From contig OY781044.1 of NCBI GenBank assembly GCA_963676235.1, forward strand, positions 310,001-374,000: a DNA stretch of 64,000 bases, written 5' to 3'. This stretch comes from JALNYB01 sp963676235. Its GTDB lineage: Archaea; Thermoplasmatota; Thermoplasmata; Methanomassiliicoccales; Methanomethylophilaceae. Of the stretch, positions 48,721 through 56,848 are shown piece by piece. The notes beneath the pieces were generated by a model, which worked only from the letters and a program-made list of their open reading frames with translations, had not been told where the DNA came from and ran no database searches. Within the stretch, counting starts at the first letter, position 1. The number at the start of each line of letters is the position of its first letter. A program made the translations under genes and the position numbers.

Positions 48721-50619
48721 TTAGAAAAGTCCGAAAACAAGATCAGAATATTCGATTAGATCTTCTGGAGGGACTCCAGCAACGATGGATGCCTGCAAAT
48801 ACATGATCTTAACCAACCTAGATGCTTTGTCTTTATCATTCACAAATGTCTCCTTAAGTGATATGAATGCAGGATGGGATGCATTCACCTCTAGAACACG
48901 TTTCGCTTTTGGACGATTCTCATCACCTGGGATACTCTGGAAATACTTTTCCATTTCCAATGTTACCCCACCTTCTGTTGTCAAAAGAACGGCATGATTC
49001 TTCAATCTGTGCGATATCTTTATCGCTGCTACCTTATCTCCTAAGGTCTCCTTCATGAAAACAAGCAGATCCTTTGATTCTTCCTCTTTCGAATCTATAT
49101 CTTTCTTCTCATCAGCAGTCTCCAGACCCAGATCATCAGATGTGATATTACATAACGTCTTACCTTCGAAATCGTTTAGTGCTTTCATTACGAACTCATC
49201 CACTTCTTCAGTGAGGCAGAGTACATCGTAACCTTTCTCGCGCACTGGTTCAGTCTGTGGAAGCTGTTTAGCATGCTCCTGAGTATCTGCCGAAACGTAA
49301 TAGATGCGGTCCTGACCTTCCAACATTCCTTTGACATACTCAGCTAAAGATATCAGCTTATCATCTTTAGATGAATAGAACATTATCAGATCTTTGAGAG
49401 TATCTTTGTTGGAGCCGTAATCCTCCACTACTCCATATTTCAGTTGACGCCCGAAACTCTCATAGAACTCAAGGTACTTTTCGGGTTCCTCATTCATTAA
49501 ACGACTCAGCTCATTCTTCACTTTCTTCTTCAGATTAGATGCTACAGATCTTAACTGCTGGGTCTGTTGAAGTACTTCCCTTGAGAGGTTCAACGAGAAA
49601 TCCTGTGAATCCACAACACCGCGTACGAATCTGAAACAATATGGTAACAGGTCCGCACACTTGTCCATGATCAAAACTCCTGAGGAATACAATTGCAGTC
49701 CAGACTCGAAGTCGCGCGTGTAGAAATCATAAGGCGCTTTCTTGGGAATGAAAAGCATTGCCTTATAACTTACAGTACCTTCGGCGTTAACACGTATGAC
49801 AGATACTGGATCTTCCATATCGCGGAACTTATCGCGATAAAAAGCCATACAATCTTCATCTGAAGCATCTTTCTTACTTCTCTGCCAGATTGGGATCATG
49901 TTGTTGATCACTTTATCCTCTATCTTGGTGACATACTCCTCTTTCGGCTTTCCGTCCTTGTCTTTCTTACCTGTATCTTTCCATTCTCCAGACTCAACGT
50001 CCATGTGTATTGGCCAACGGATATAATCAGAATATTTCTTTACGAGATTCTGCAGACCATATGATTCCAGAAAATCACTATATTTCTCATCTTTCGTATC
50101 AGGTTTAAGATGCATTATAACATCTGTTCCGACAGAATCTTTCTCACATTCCTTTATACTGTATCCATCCACACCTTCACTTTTCCAACTATATGCTTCG
50201 TCAGAACCATACGCTTTCGAAACAACAGTAACACTGTCTGAAACCATGAATGCAGAATAAAATCCTACTCCGAACTGACCTATGATATCAATCTTCGAAT
50301 CTGCATCTGCCTTAAAATCCAAAGAACCACTGTGTGCAATGACACCGAGATTCGCATCCATATCCTCCTTGGACATACCTATGCCGTTATCAGATACGGT
50401 TATCGTACGAGCATCTTTATCGACAGATATCTTGATATGGAAATCTTCTTTTAAGGCCCCCACAGACGTGTCTGTCATTACTTTATAATTCAATTTGTCT
50501 AACGCATCCGAAGCGTTAGATATGATCTCACGAAGAAATATCTCTTTGTGAGTATAGATTGAGTTGATCATCAGATCCATGAGGCGTTTAGATTCTGCCT
50601 TAAATTGCTTCTTAGCCAT
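48721..50619 (-). CDS. htpG: Hsp90-family chaperone HtpG
   Basis: ATP-dependent chaperone; 632 residues from the ATG at 50619, chosen because GAGGGAGA lies about seven bases upstream (an ATG at 50640 adds seven residues). GHKL motifs: SNASDALDKLNYK, DNGIGMS and GQFGVGFYSAFMV. The middle domain carries the conserved SGVLIMDKC and RGVVDSQDFSLNLSRE blocks. The charged linker is short and there is no MEEVD tail, as in bacterial HtpG. HtpG is common in bacteria but sporadic in archaea, suggesting ancient transfer. Confidence 0.94.
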   Translation of the reverse strand: MAKKQFKAESKRLMDLMINSIYTHKEIFLREIISNASDALDKLNYKVMTDTSVGALKEDFHIKISVDKDARTITVSDNGIGMSKEDMDANLGVIAHSGSLDFKADADSKIDIIGQFGVGFYSAFMVSDSVTVVSKAYGSDEAYSWKSEGVDGYSIKECEKDSVGTDVIMHLKPDTKDEKYSDFLESYGLQNLVKKYSDYIRWPIHMDVESGEWKDTGKKDKDGKPKEEYVTKIEDKVINNMIPIWQRSKKDASDEDCMAFYRDKFRDMEDPVSVIRVNAEGTVSYKAMLFIPKKAPYDFYTRDFESGLQLYSSGVLIMDKCADLLPYCFRFVRGVVDSQDFSLNLSREVLQQTQQLRSVASNLKKKVKNELSRLMNEEPEKYLEFYESFGRQLKYGVVEDYGSNKDTLKDLIMFYSSKDDKLISLAEYVKGMLEGQDRIYYVSADTQEHAKQLPQTEPVREKGYDVLCLTEEVDEFVMKALNDFEGKTLCNITSDDLGLETADEKKDIDSKEEESKDLLVFMKETLGDKVAAIKISHRLKNHAVLLTTEGGVTLEMEKYFQSIPGDENRPKAKRVLEVNASHPAFISLKETFVNDKDKASRLVKIMYLQASIVAGVPPEDLIEYSDLVFGLF

Positions 50620-50816
50620 TTTAGATTCTCCCTCGCGCATGGAACATCGATTCCATACGTTTTTCCGTTAATAGTTTGTACTTCTATATAAATTTATTTA
50701 AGTTATGCATAGCCTATTAAAACTTAATATAAATGCGTAAAAAATAAAATTCAGACATGAATATTTCTTAATAATATTCTCTGCCTGATAAGATTTTTAT
50801 TGAGATTTAATAAAAT

Positions 50817-51491
50817 TCATTCTCTCTTGAAACATAAGAACCAATCAAGACAATACTTATCAGGACTCTTGTCTTCCATCCTTTCTTTTGCAGTACCGCA
50901 TGATCCGGGCGTAGGAATGATTACATCATCTCCAGGCATCCAACCGGCCGGTGTTGCAACATGATCTGAATCGGCCTTCTGCAATGCTATGATGACCCTT
51001 TTCATCTCATCGAAATTACGTCCAGTGCTCAAAGGATAATACATGATACACCTTATGACACCTTTCGGATCAACAAAAAACACCGCCCTTACTGCCTGTG
51101 TCGTTGACTGACCTGGTTGAATCATTCCATATTTACGGGCAACATCCATCTTTATATCTTCGATCAGAGGGAATTTTACCTCGACATTCTTCATTCCGTT
51201 CCACTCGATCTCCTGAATCTTTCTGAGCCAGGCAATATGAGCATACAGTGAATCTACTGAAAGCCCCACTAATTCAGTATTGAAGGCTTTCAATTCTTCA
51301 ACTCTATGAGCAAATGTCATGAATTCTGTCGTACAAACGGGAGTGAAATCTGCTGGATGAGAGAATAATATCACCCATTTACCTTTATAATCCTGTGGAA
51401 AATTAATCTCACCCTGAGTAGTAACCGCTTTGAACTCCGGAGCTTTATCACCAATAAGAGGCATTCTGAATTGTTCTATTTGATCACACAT
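50817..51491 (-). CDS. Peroxiredoxin (Prx6/AhpC-TSA type)
   Basis: Reduces hydrogen peroxide and alkyl peroxides; 224 residues. The peroxidatic cysteine is in HPADFTPVCTTEF near residue 50. Further cysteines lie in the C-terminal extension (GSCGTAKERM and YCLDWFLCF), the pattern of archaeal Prx6-type enzymes that resolve through C-terminal cysteines. GTGA four bases before the ATG fits the local Shine-Dalgarno style. A useful oxidative-stress enzyme for a strict anaerobe; monocistronic. Confidence 0.92.
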   Translation of the reverse strand: MCDQIEQFRMPLIGDKAPEFKAVTTQGEINFPQDYKGKWVILFSHPADFTPVCTTEFMTFAHRVEELKAFNTELVGLSVDSLYAHIAWLRKIQEIEWNGMKNVEVKFPLIEDIKMDVARKYGMIQPGQSTTQAVRAVFFVDPKGVIRCIMYYPLSTGRNFDEMKRVIIALQKADSDHVATPAGWMPGDDVIIPTPGSCGTAKERMEDKSPDKYCLDWFLCFKRE

Positions 51492-51739
51492 AATATCACT
51501 TCATAAATTTAACTTGATATCTGGAATTCTATCAAATAACCCGTCAAATTTCGTAATTGATAAAACGGTATACTGCGTATTTAAGTATGCGTCCTATAAA
51601 ATAAATACACAATCTAATCGAAACATCAGGAACACTCAGGTGAAAGTAGATGAAGAACCCTGCATTTGCAGAGACCCTCACCTGATGATGTGTTTATTAA
51701 AAGTTTTTAACAAGACCACAAAACATATTTCTAATATGC

Positions 51740-52120
51740 TTAATTAGAATGGTCTCCGCAGTGACATTCATGATTATGATCGTGATCGTGTTCACCGCAT
51801 GTGGACTTTTGAATCTGCGTAAGTTGTCCCTTGGCCATCTGAGCAATAACTGTGTCTGCATTTCCAGAAATTCCTGGAAATACCTTTATACCACACTGTT
51901 CGAGCATGTTCTTCGCTCCTTCTCCGATACCTCCGCATATCAAAACGTTGACATTGTTCTGTTTAAGTAGATCTGCCAACCCGCCATGACTGTATGTGCC
52001 AGAACTCAGGATCTTTCCATCAGAAGTCGATCCATCCTCGATTTCGTATACTTTGAATTCCTTGGTCTGACCGAAATGCTGGAAAACGTCACCGTTCTCG
52101 TGTGTTATAGCTATCTTCAT
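51740..52120 (-). CDS. NifX/NafY-type (dinitrogenase Fe-Mo cofactor family) protein with His-rich tail
   Basis: 126 residues. The N-terminal part (MKIAITHENGDVFQHFGQTKEFKVYEI) and GGLADLLKQNNVNVLICGGIGEGAKNML match the small family that binds iron-sulfur or Fe-Mo precursors, present in many methanogens regardless of nitrogen fixation. The last ~18 residues (CGEHDHDHNHECHCGDHSN) alternate His, Asp and Cys and look like a metal-binding tail. Its start overlaps the stop of the ArsR-like gene (ATGA), so the pair is translationally coupled. Confidence 0.8.
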   Translation of the reverse strand: MKIAITHENGDVFQHFGQTKEFKVYEIEDGSTSDGKILSSGTYSHGGLADLLKQNNVNVLICGGIGEGAKNMLEQCGIKVFPGISGNADTVIAQMAKGQLTQIQKSTCGEHDHDHNHECHCGDHSN

Positions 52121-52533
52121 AATACCACCTTAGAAGTCTGTGAAGCAAGACATGGACATTTGCTGCAGTCTCCACAACATTCAACCCCTGTACAGCATTT
52201 ATCAACAGGACATTGCATACGTCTTTTTGCCGAGCATCCTTCTGTACGCGGATCGCATGGATTGCGGACCTCATCAGACAGATCTACCAAACATTTAGAC
52301 ATCTCGACGAGCTTTTCCCTACGGACACAATAATGCATGAAATATCCTTTTTTAACACCGACAATGATACCACACTCACGAAGGAGTTTGATATGCTGGG
52401 AGACAGCCGCCTCAGAGATCTCAAGCCTCCTTGCTATTGCACCTGCACAAAGATCCTGTCTGATAAGTAGAGACACTATCTCGAACCTTGTATCATCGGC
52501 CATTGCTTTGAGACACTCTCTGGAATTTTCCAT
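52117..52533 (-). CDS. ArsR-family regulator with cysteine-rich C-terminal tail
   Basis: 138 residues from the ATG at 52533, which follows GTGA by four bases (an ATG at 52551 adds six). Winged helix: ADDTRFEIVSLLIRQDLCAGAIA then ISEAAVSQHIKLLRECGII. The last ~40 residues carry ten cysteines (CDP, GCS, QCP, CC, CC, DCSKCPC), unusual for ArsR and suggestive of a metal or Fe-S sensor. It is coupled to the NifX-like gene and may control it and itself in response to metal or redox state. Confidence 0.82.
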   Translation of the reverse strand: MENSRECLKAMADDTRFEIVSLLIRQDLCAGAIARRLEISEAAVSQHIKLLRECGIIVGVKKGYFMHYCVRREKLVEMSKCLVDLSDEVRNPCDPRTEGCSAKRRMQCPVDKCCTGVECCGDCSKCPCLASQTSKVVL

Positions 52534-52779
52534 TATATCACTTGACTTCATTTATGAATAGGTTACAACATACTTAAGTTTTGACTTAAGAGAAGCTATC
52601 GATTTGAACAATTATCTAAAATAATCCACCGTGGAAAAATCATTGTTATTGATTTTTAAAATATCATGAATATATTGTCATGTGTGTGCATTAACATACA
52701 TTATTGTACACAAATTCATATACTAAACTTACATTTGAAGTATTGAAATTGCAAAAAGCAAAATTCAGAAGGAAGTCGA

Positions 52780-53997
52780 ATGATCGAGAACAACAGCGTA
52801 ACATCTGCCGAAAAAAGACGTTACTTGGTATTGATATCCGGAATGATAATACAATTCTGCGCCGGAGTCATCTATATGTGGAGCATATTCAAAAAACCGG
52901 TAACCGAATATCTTGATTGGAATTCGGGGGATGCTGCACTTACAGCTTCAATCATGATGGTCGCATTCGTGATAGGCATGCTCATCGGAGGCAGTACCCA
53001 AGACAAATTCGGACCGCAGAAGATCGTTTTCATCGGAAGTCTGGTGATGTCTGCAGGAATAATTGCAACAGCGTTCGTAACATCCACTACACCAGAATTG
53101 ATCTATTTGACATATGGAATAATCGGCGGTGGCGGAATCGGAATTGTCTATTCGTGTACCGTAGCGGTCGTTCAAAAGTACTTCCCCGACAAACGCGGAT
53201 TCGCCACCGGCTGCATGGTTGGTGCATTCGGATTCTCTTTGGTATTTTTCTCTCCTTTGGCAGAATATATGCTGAAAGAAATCGGAGTGCCCGCAACATT
53301 TGAAGCATTTGGATTGGCGTTCTTAATCATATGTACGATCTCATCCATATTCCTCATCAATCCTCCAGAAGGATACACAGTACCAGGAGCGGCCAACACA
53401 CCCGCACGCAAAATTCAAAAACAATACACACCGAGTGAGATGGTAAGGACTAGATCGTTCTACCTTATTTTCATCTCATTGTTCTTCGTACTGCCTGCAT
53501 ACTTTATTCTAAACCCGATATTGGTGGATCTTGGATCTGAACGTGGTATTGAAATGGCATCGATCGCTGTTATGCTCACAGGATTATTCAGCGCATTAGG
53601 GCGTTTGTTGATCACCTGGTTATCGGACAGGATCGGACGTATGAACGGCCTATTCACTATAATCTTGATGACAGCCATAGGAATTGCCGTATTGACATTC
53701 GCAGAAGGGATCTTGTTTCTCGCGTGTGTTGCATTGGTCGCATTCGCATTCGGCGGTGCATCTGGAGTGTATGCAGCAACAACAGCCGATCATTTCGGTA
53801 CCCAAAATATGGGTACCAATTATGGAATAATAGCATTAGCATTGGGTGCATCAGCGTTGATATTCAACATCGTATCCAAAATGATATCCGGAAACGGAGA
53901 TTACACCCTATCATTCACTATTGCTGCCATTACATGTATCATAGCATTCATATGCGTGGTCCTTCTCAGAAGAGAACCGATAAACAAAGAATCCTGA
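52780..53997 (+). CDS. MFS transporter, oxalate/formate antiporter-like
   Basis: 405 residues with 12 helices, cytoplasmic membrane. The RRYLVLISGMIIQFCAGVIYMWSIFKKPV opening, GGSTQDKFGPQKIVFIGS loop between helices 2 and 3, and GRLLITWLSDRIGRMNG between helices 8 and 9 are typical of the OxlT-like group of monocarboxylate/organic-acid carriers. AAGGAAG lies six bases before the ATG. Substrate not assignable. A strong terminator follows. Confidence 0.85.
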   Translation: MIENNSVTSAEKRRYLVLISGMIIQFCAGVIYMWSIFKKPVTEYLDWNSGDAALTASIMMVAFVIGMLIGGSTQDKFGPQKIVFIGSLVMSAGIIATAFVTSTTPELIYLTYGIIGGGGIGIVYSCTVAVVQKYFPDKRGFATGCMVGAFGFSLVFFSPLAEYMLKEIGVPATFEAFGLAFLIICTISSIFLINPPEGYTVPGAANTPARKIQKQYTPSEMVRTRSFYLIFISLFFVLPAYFILNPILVDLGSERGIEMASIAVMLTGLFSALGRLLITWLSDRIGRMNGLFTIILMTAIGIAVLTFAEGILFLACVALVAFAFGGASGVYAATTADHFGTQNMGTNYGIIALALGASALIFNIVSKMISGNGDYTLSFTIAAITCIIAFICVVLLRREPINKES

Positions 53998-54003
53998 ACT
54001 TAT

Positions 54004-54027
54004 GTATGGTATGGAAACATACCATAC
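54004..54027 (+). terminator. Hairpin terminator after MFS gene
   Basis: GTATGGTATG-GAAA-CATACCATAC, a perfect 10-bp stem with a GAAA tetraloop, then TTTATTTTTATTTG. Confidence 0.75.
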
Positions 54028-54147
54028 TTTATTTTTATTTGATAATTTTACCAAAAATTTGACAACATATATTTTAAATATGCCTTTTTCGACTAATTTT
54101 TTAGTAAGATAGAGAAAGGTATTTATAGAAACGCTAATACATTAGTT

Positions 54148-54258
54148 ATGGGAAAGCACAACAAAGAGCGCCGTACCGAGGAGACTCAGATCAATAAGGC
54201 TTCGAAAACAACAGAAGCTCCAAAGACTGCAGCACCTCTTAATCGCACAAAGCACTGA
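54148..54258 (+). CDS. Possible 36-residue basic protein
   Basis: ATG to TGA, 36 residues: a basic start (MGKHNKERRTEE), then Thr/Ala/Lys-rich sequence ending NRTKH. A TATA-like TTTATAG lies about 25 bases upstream, giving a near-leaderless transcript, and a strong hairpin with a T-run follows 70 bases after the stop. No family recognised. It could instead be a small non-coding RNA gene. Confidence 0.4.
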   Translation: MGKHNKERRTEETQINKASKTTEAPKTAAPLNRTKH

Positions 54259-54327
54259 TCTACATCGATTGCCGTATAAACGACTAAAGAAGGCAGATTT
54301 AAACAATTTTATTCTAAGTTTTAATTT

Positions 54328-54363
54328 GACCGAAAACACAAACTCATGTTTGTATTTCCGGTC
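54328..54363 (+). terminator. Hairpin terminator after small gene
   Basis: Two 16-base arms pair at 14 of 16 positions around a TCAT loop, followed by TGTTTTTTACC. It supports a separate short transcript from about 54140 to 54370. Confidence 0.6.
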
Positions 54364-54482
54364 TGTTTTTTACCGTTATTCATATAAAACGCATATGTTC
54401 GATTGAATTTTTGATTTTAATATGTTTGAACACATTACAAAATACTAAATAGAAAAGGTTTCAAAAAATACAAATGTCGCGC

Positions 54483-54914
54483 TTATTCGATTCTATTACG
54501 ACATACCAATACCGGACAATATGACATCCTGACCACTTTCTCTGCAACACTTCCCACTAGCGCACGTGAAACTCCCGTACGTCCCAGAGTGCCACATACG
54601 ACGAGATCATAATTCTTTGATTCTTCTATAATGGAATCTGCCGGACGTCCAGAAATGATCTTAGGCGTAACATTTACGCCCAATTCCTTTCCTCTGTCTA
54701 ACACATATTTCAAAGACTCCTCTGAGGCTTCCATCATATATCCTCTTTCATCGCCGAGTCCATATCCCTGTGCAACATTAGCATAGCTTCCAATATCGAA
54801 GACACATAATGCCGTAACTTCAGCTCCAATACTCTTTGCAAGGTTCAAACCATCATCAATAGCGTACTTGTTACTTTCACTGCCATCGCTGGTGATCAAT
54901 ATTTTCTTATACAT
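54483..54914 (-). CDS. Universal stress protein (UspA family)
   Basis: 143 residues from the ATG at 54914 (MYKKILITSDGSESN), the usual family start; the open frame extends 70 codons further but that part is hydrophobic AT-rich sequence unlike Usp proteins. The ATP-binding signature G-x2-G-x9-G-S appears as CGTLGRTGVSRALVGSVAEKV. Single-domain, cytosolic, exact role unknown. Confidence 0.9.
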   Translation of the reverse strand: MYKKILITSDGSESNKYAIDDGLNLAKSIGAEVTALCVFDIGSYANVAQGYGLGDERGYMMEASEESLKYVLDRGKELGVNVTPKIISGRPADSIIEESKNYDLVVCGTLGRTGVSRALVGSVAEKVVRMSYCPVLVCRNRIE

Positions 54915-55359
54915 GATCATGAAATGTAATTGCAGAGATAAAAAGAAATGCCTGACTGAAATATCCAGATCATCATGATCTTCAGGTTTATTACACATAT
55001 TCTCTCTCCAAACTTCTAGAAAAAATAATATCATCACCACAAAAATAAACAATACCGGGTAATACATACAACATCGTGATACTTTCAAAAAATATATCGA
55101 CCCATATAGCCACACCACGTACATACGAGAAACACTGTCGTTTCTTCATTACCCGCATACACAGCTTTGACACTATATTCTGATGCCTTGATATATTCCT
55201 TGAAATTGAAATATGATTAATGTGCGATATTTTTAGGAATAACGTGACGACATGTTTTTTCTCATTTTATTGCCTGAATTCCATTCATTCTTCTTATATA
55301 GGATAATATAATTAGGTTAAATATGATACTTGCAAAGTATCAACCAGAGTGGTATCAAA
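54915..55359. other. Divergent intergenic region
   Basis: Holds the promoter of the stress-protein gene and of the amino-acid operon (TATA-like CTTATATAG near 55293-55301, palindrome at 55324-55342). No further gene seen. Confidence 0.45.
55324..55342. promoter_or_regulatory. Palindromic site in leader of amino-acid operon
   Basis: TGATACTT-GCA-AAGTATCA, a perfect 8-base inverted repeat, about 30 bases after a TATA-like element and 18 before the first ATG. A further GGTATCA half-site lies at 55350-55356. The position suits a repressor site or a small leader hairpin. Confidence 0.5.
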
Positions 55360-55851
55360 ATGATGGTAAATGCAGAACTCTATGTCAAGGACCTACCCGG
55401 TCAACTCGTCGGATCCTTGGAACCAATATCCTTGGTCGACGGAAACATCGTAGGTGTTGTCCACAACCGTGAACAGATGGTAAACCAGAGGATCTGTGTA
55501 AATGTCACATTCCAGATCAATGGATCTGCTGAATTGGACAAACTCAAATCTATCTGGAAGTCAAGGGACGTCCTTATCTCCAGAATAGGATCCGTGTTCA
55601 AAACACAGACCATGGAGTACATGCTTGTAGGCAGTTTCACCGCCGCGTACGTAGACCACCTTATTGATGAGGCATCGAACGTCATATCGTTTGAATCTGT
55701 AGATGTCAGTTATTCATCGAAGAATTCCACTTCCACACGCACAGCAATGATATCAGCAGAGGTACTTACTGAAGAAGATCTGGCCAAATTGGACAAATTC
55801 TTTGCAGCAGCCTGTAGAGAAGGCGGAATAGTCTATATCAGGGGGCTCTAA
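55360..55851 (+). CDS. ACT-domain regulator of homoserine dehydrogenase (COG2061-like)
   Basis: 163 residues from ATG 55360 (an upstream frame start at 55330 would lie across the palindrome). The protein has a beta-rich N-terminal part (MMVNAELYVKDLPGQLVGSLEPI) and ACT-like repeats; proteins of this type sit next to hom in many archaea and are predicted to bind an amino acid and control the enzyme. Its stop is one base from the hom start, which supports a stable partnership. The effector, threonine for example, is inferred. Confidence 0.78.
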   Translation: MMVNAELYVKDLPGQLVGSLEPISLVDGNIVGVVHNREQMVNQRICVNVTFQINGSAELDKLKSIWKSRDVLISRIGSVFKTQTMEYMLVGSFTAAYVDHLIDEASNVISFESVDVSYSSKNSTSTRTAMISAEVLTEEDLAKLDKFFAAACREGGIVYIRGL

Positions 55852-55852
55852 G

Positions 55853-56848
55853 ATGAGAATACTCATATCCGGATTCGGAACAGTAGGTCAGGGATTTGCA
55901 GAAGTATTAGCCTCTAGAAGGGCCTTCTTCGAGAAAAGATACGGAAAAGAGGTCAAAATAGTCTGTGTGATGGACTCAAACACATATGTGTGTGATCAAA
56001 ACGGACTTGACCCCATTGAACTCGTGGAGACCAAACAAACTAATAAAAAAGTTGGTACTCAAAAATACACTGATTCCATACAAATCATGGATTCTGTAGA
56101 TTACGATCTCTTAGTTGAGGTCTCTCCGACCAACGTCAAAACCGGCGGCATCGGACTTATCAACATCACACATGCATTAGAATGCAAAAAAGACGTTATA
56201 ACAGTCAACAAAGGACCACTAGCACTCAACTTCGATAAACTCATAACCCTTGCAAAGAAGAACAAATGTAAACTGCGTTTTGAAGGATCTGTAGGCGGTG
56301 CGATGCCTATTATCAATCTGTGTCACGAGAACCTTATCGGAGAAAACATAAGATCTATTCGCGGTATATTCAACGGTACGTGCAACTTCATTTTGAGCAA
56401 AATGGATAATGGACAACCTTTCGAACAGGCATTGAAAGAAGCCCAGCAAATGGGATATGCAGAAACCGATCCCACTAACGATGTCGAAGGATTTGATAGC
56501 GCGTGCAAAGTTGTCATACTCGCCAACTCGGTGTTCGGAAGGAACGTGACGTTCTCTGATGTAGATATCACAGGCATATCTGCTGTAACAAGCGAAGCTA
56601 TCTCCCTTGCCGCTTCACATAATATGGTCATAAGACTTATTGGAGAAGTCTCCGATACCAAATTAGAAGTATCTCCCCGTTTGATACCTAAAGGACACCC
56701 CTTGAGTATAACTGGTACCTTGAACGCAGCCCAGATCGTTTCAGACCTTGCAGGCCCTATAACCATATCAGGTCGCGGAGCAGGACGTCTTGAGACAGCA
56801 TCAGCAATGTTAAGTGATCTTATATCCATAATGGATGACAGAGAATGA
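55853..56848 (+). CDS. hom: Homoserine dehydrogenase
   Basis: Reduces aspartate semialdehyde to homoserine, leading to threonine, methionine and isoleucine. The Rossmann motif GFGTVGQGFAEVL is at residues 7-19; VNKGPLAL, EGSVGGAMPIINL and GTCNFILSKM are the substrate and dimer motifs; the catalytic lysine region is QMGYAETDPTNDVEGFDSACKV. At 331 residues it lacks a fused ACT domain, which the upstream gene supplies separately. The stop overlaps the next start (ATGA). Confidence 0.94.
   Translation: MRILISGFGTVGQGFAEVLASRRAFFEKRYGKEVKIVCVMDSNTYVCDQNGLDPIELVETKQTNKKVGTQKYTDSIQIMDSVDYDLLVEVSPTNVKTGGIGLINITHALECKKDVITVNKGPLALNFDKLITLAKKNKCKLRFEGSVGGAMPIINLCHENLIGENIRSIRGIFNGTCNFILSKMDNGQPFEQALKEAQQMGYAETDPTNDVEGFDSACKVVILANSVFGRNVTFSDVDITGISAVTSEAISLAASHNMVIRLIGEVSDTKLEVSPRLIPKGHPLSITGTLNAAQIVSDLAGPITISGRGAGRLETASAMLSDLISIMDDRE

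Noticed and set aside
54915..55124. N-terminal 70-codon extension of the universal stress protein
   Set aside because: Hydrophobic, AT-rich and unlike the family, which starts at MYKKILI.
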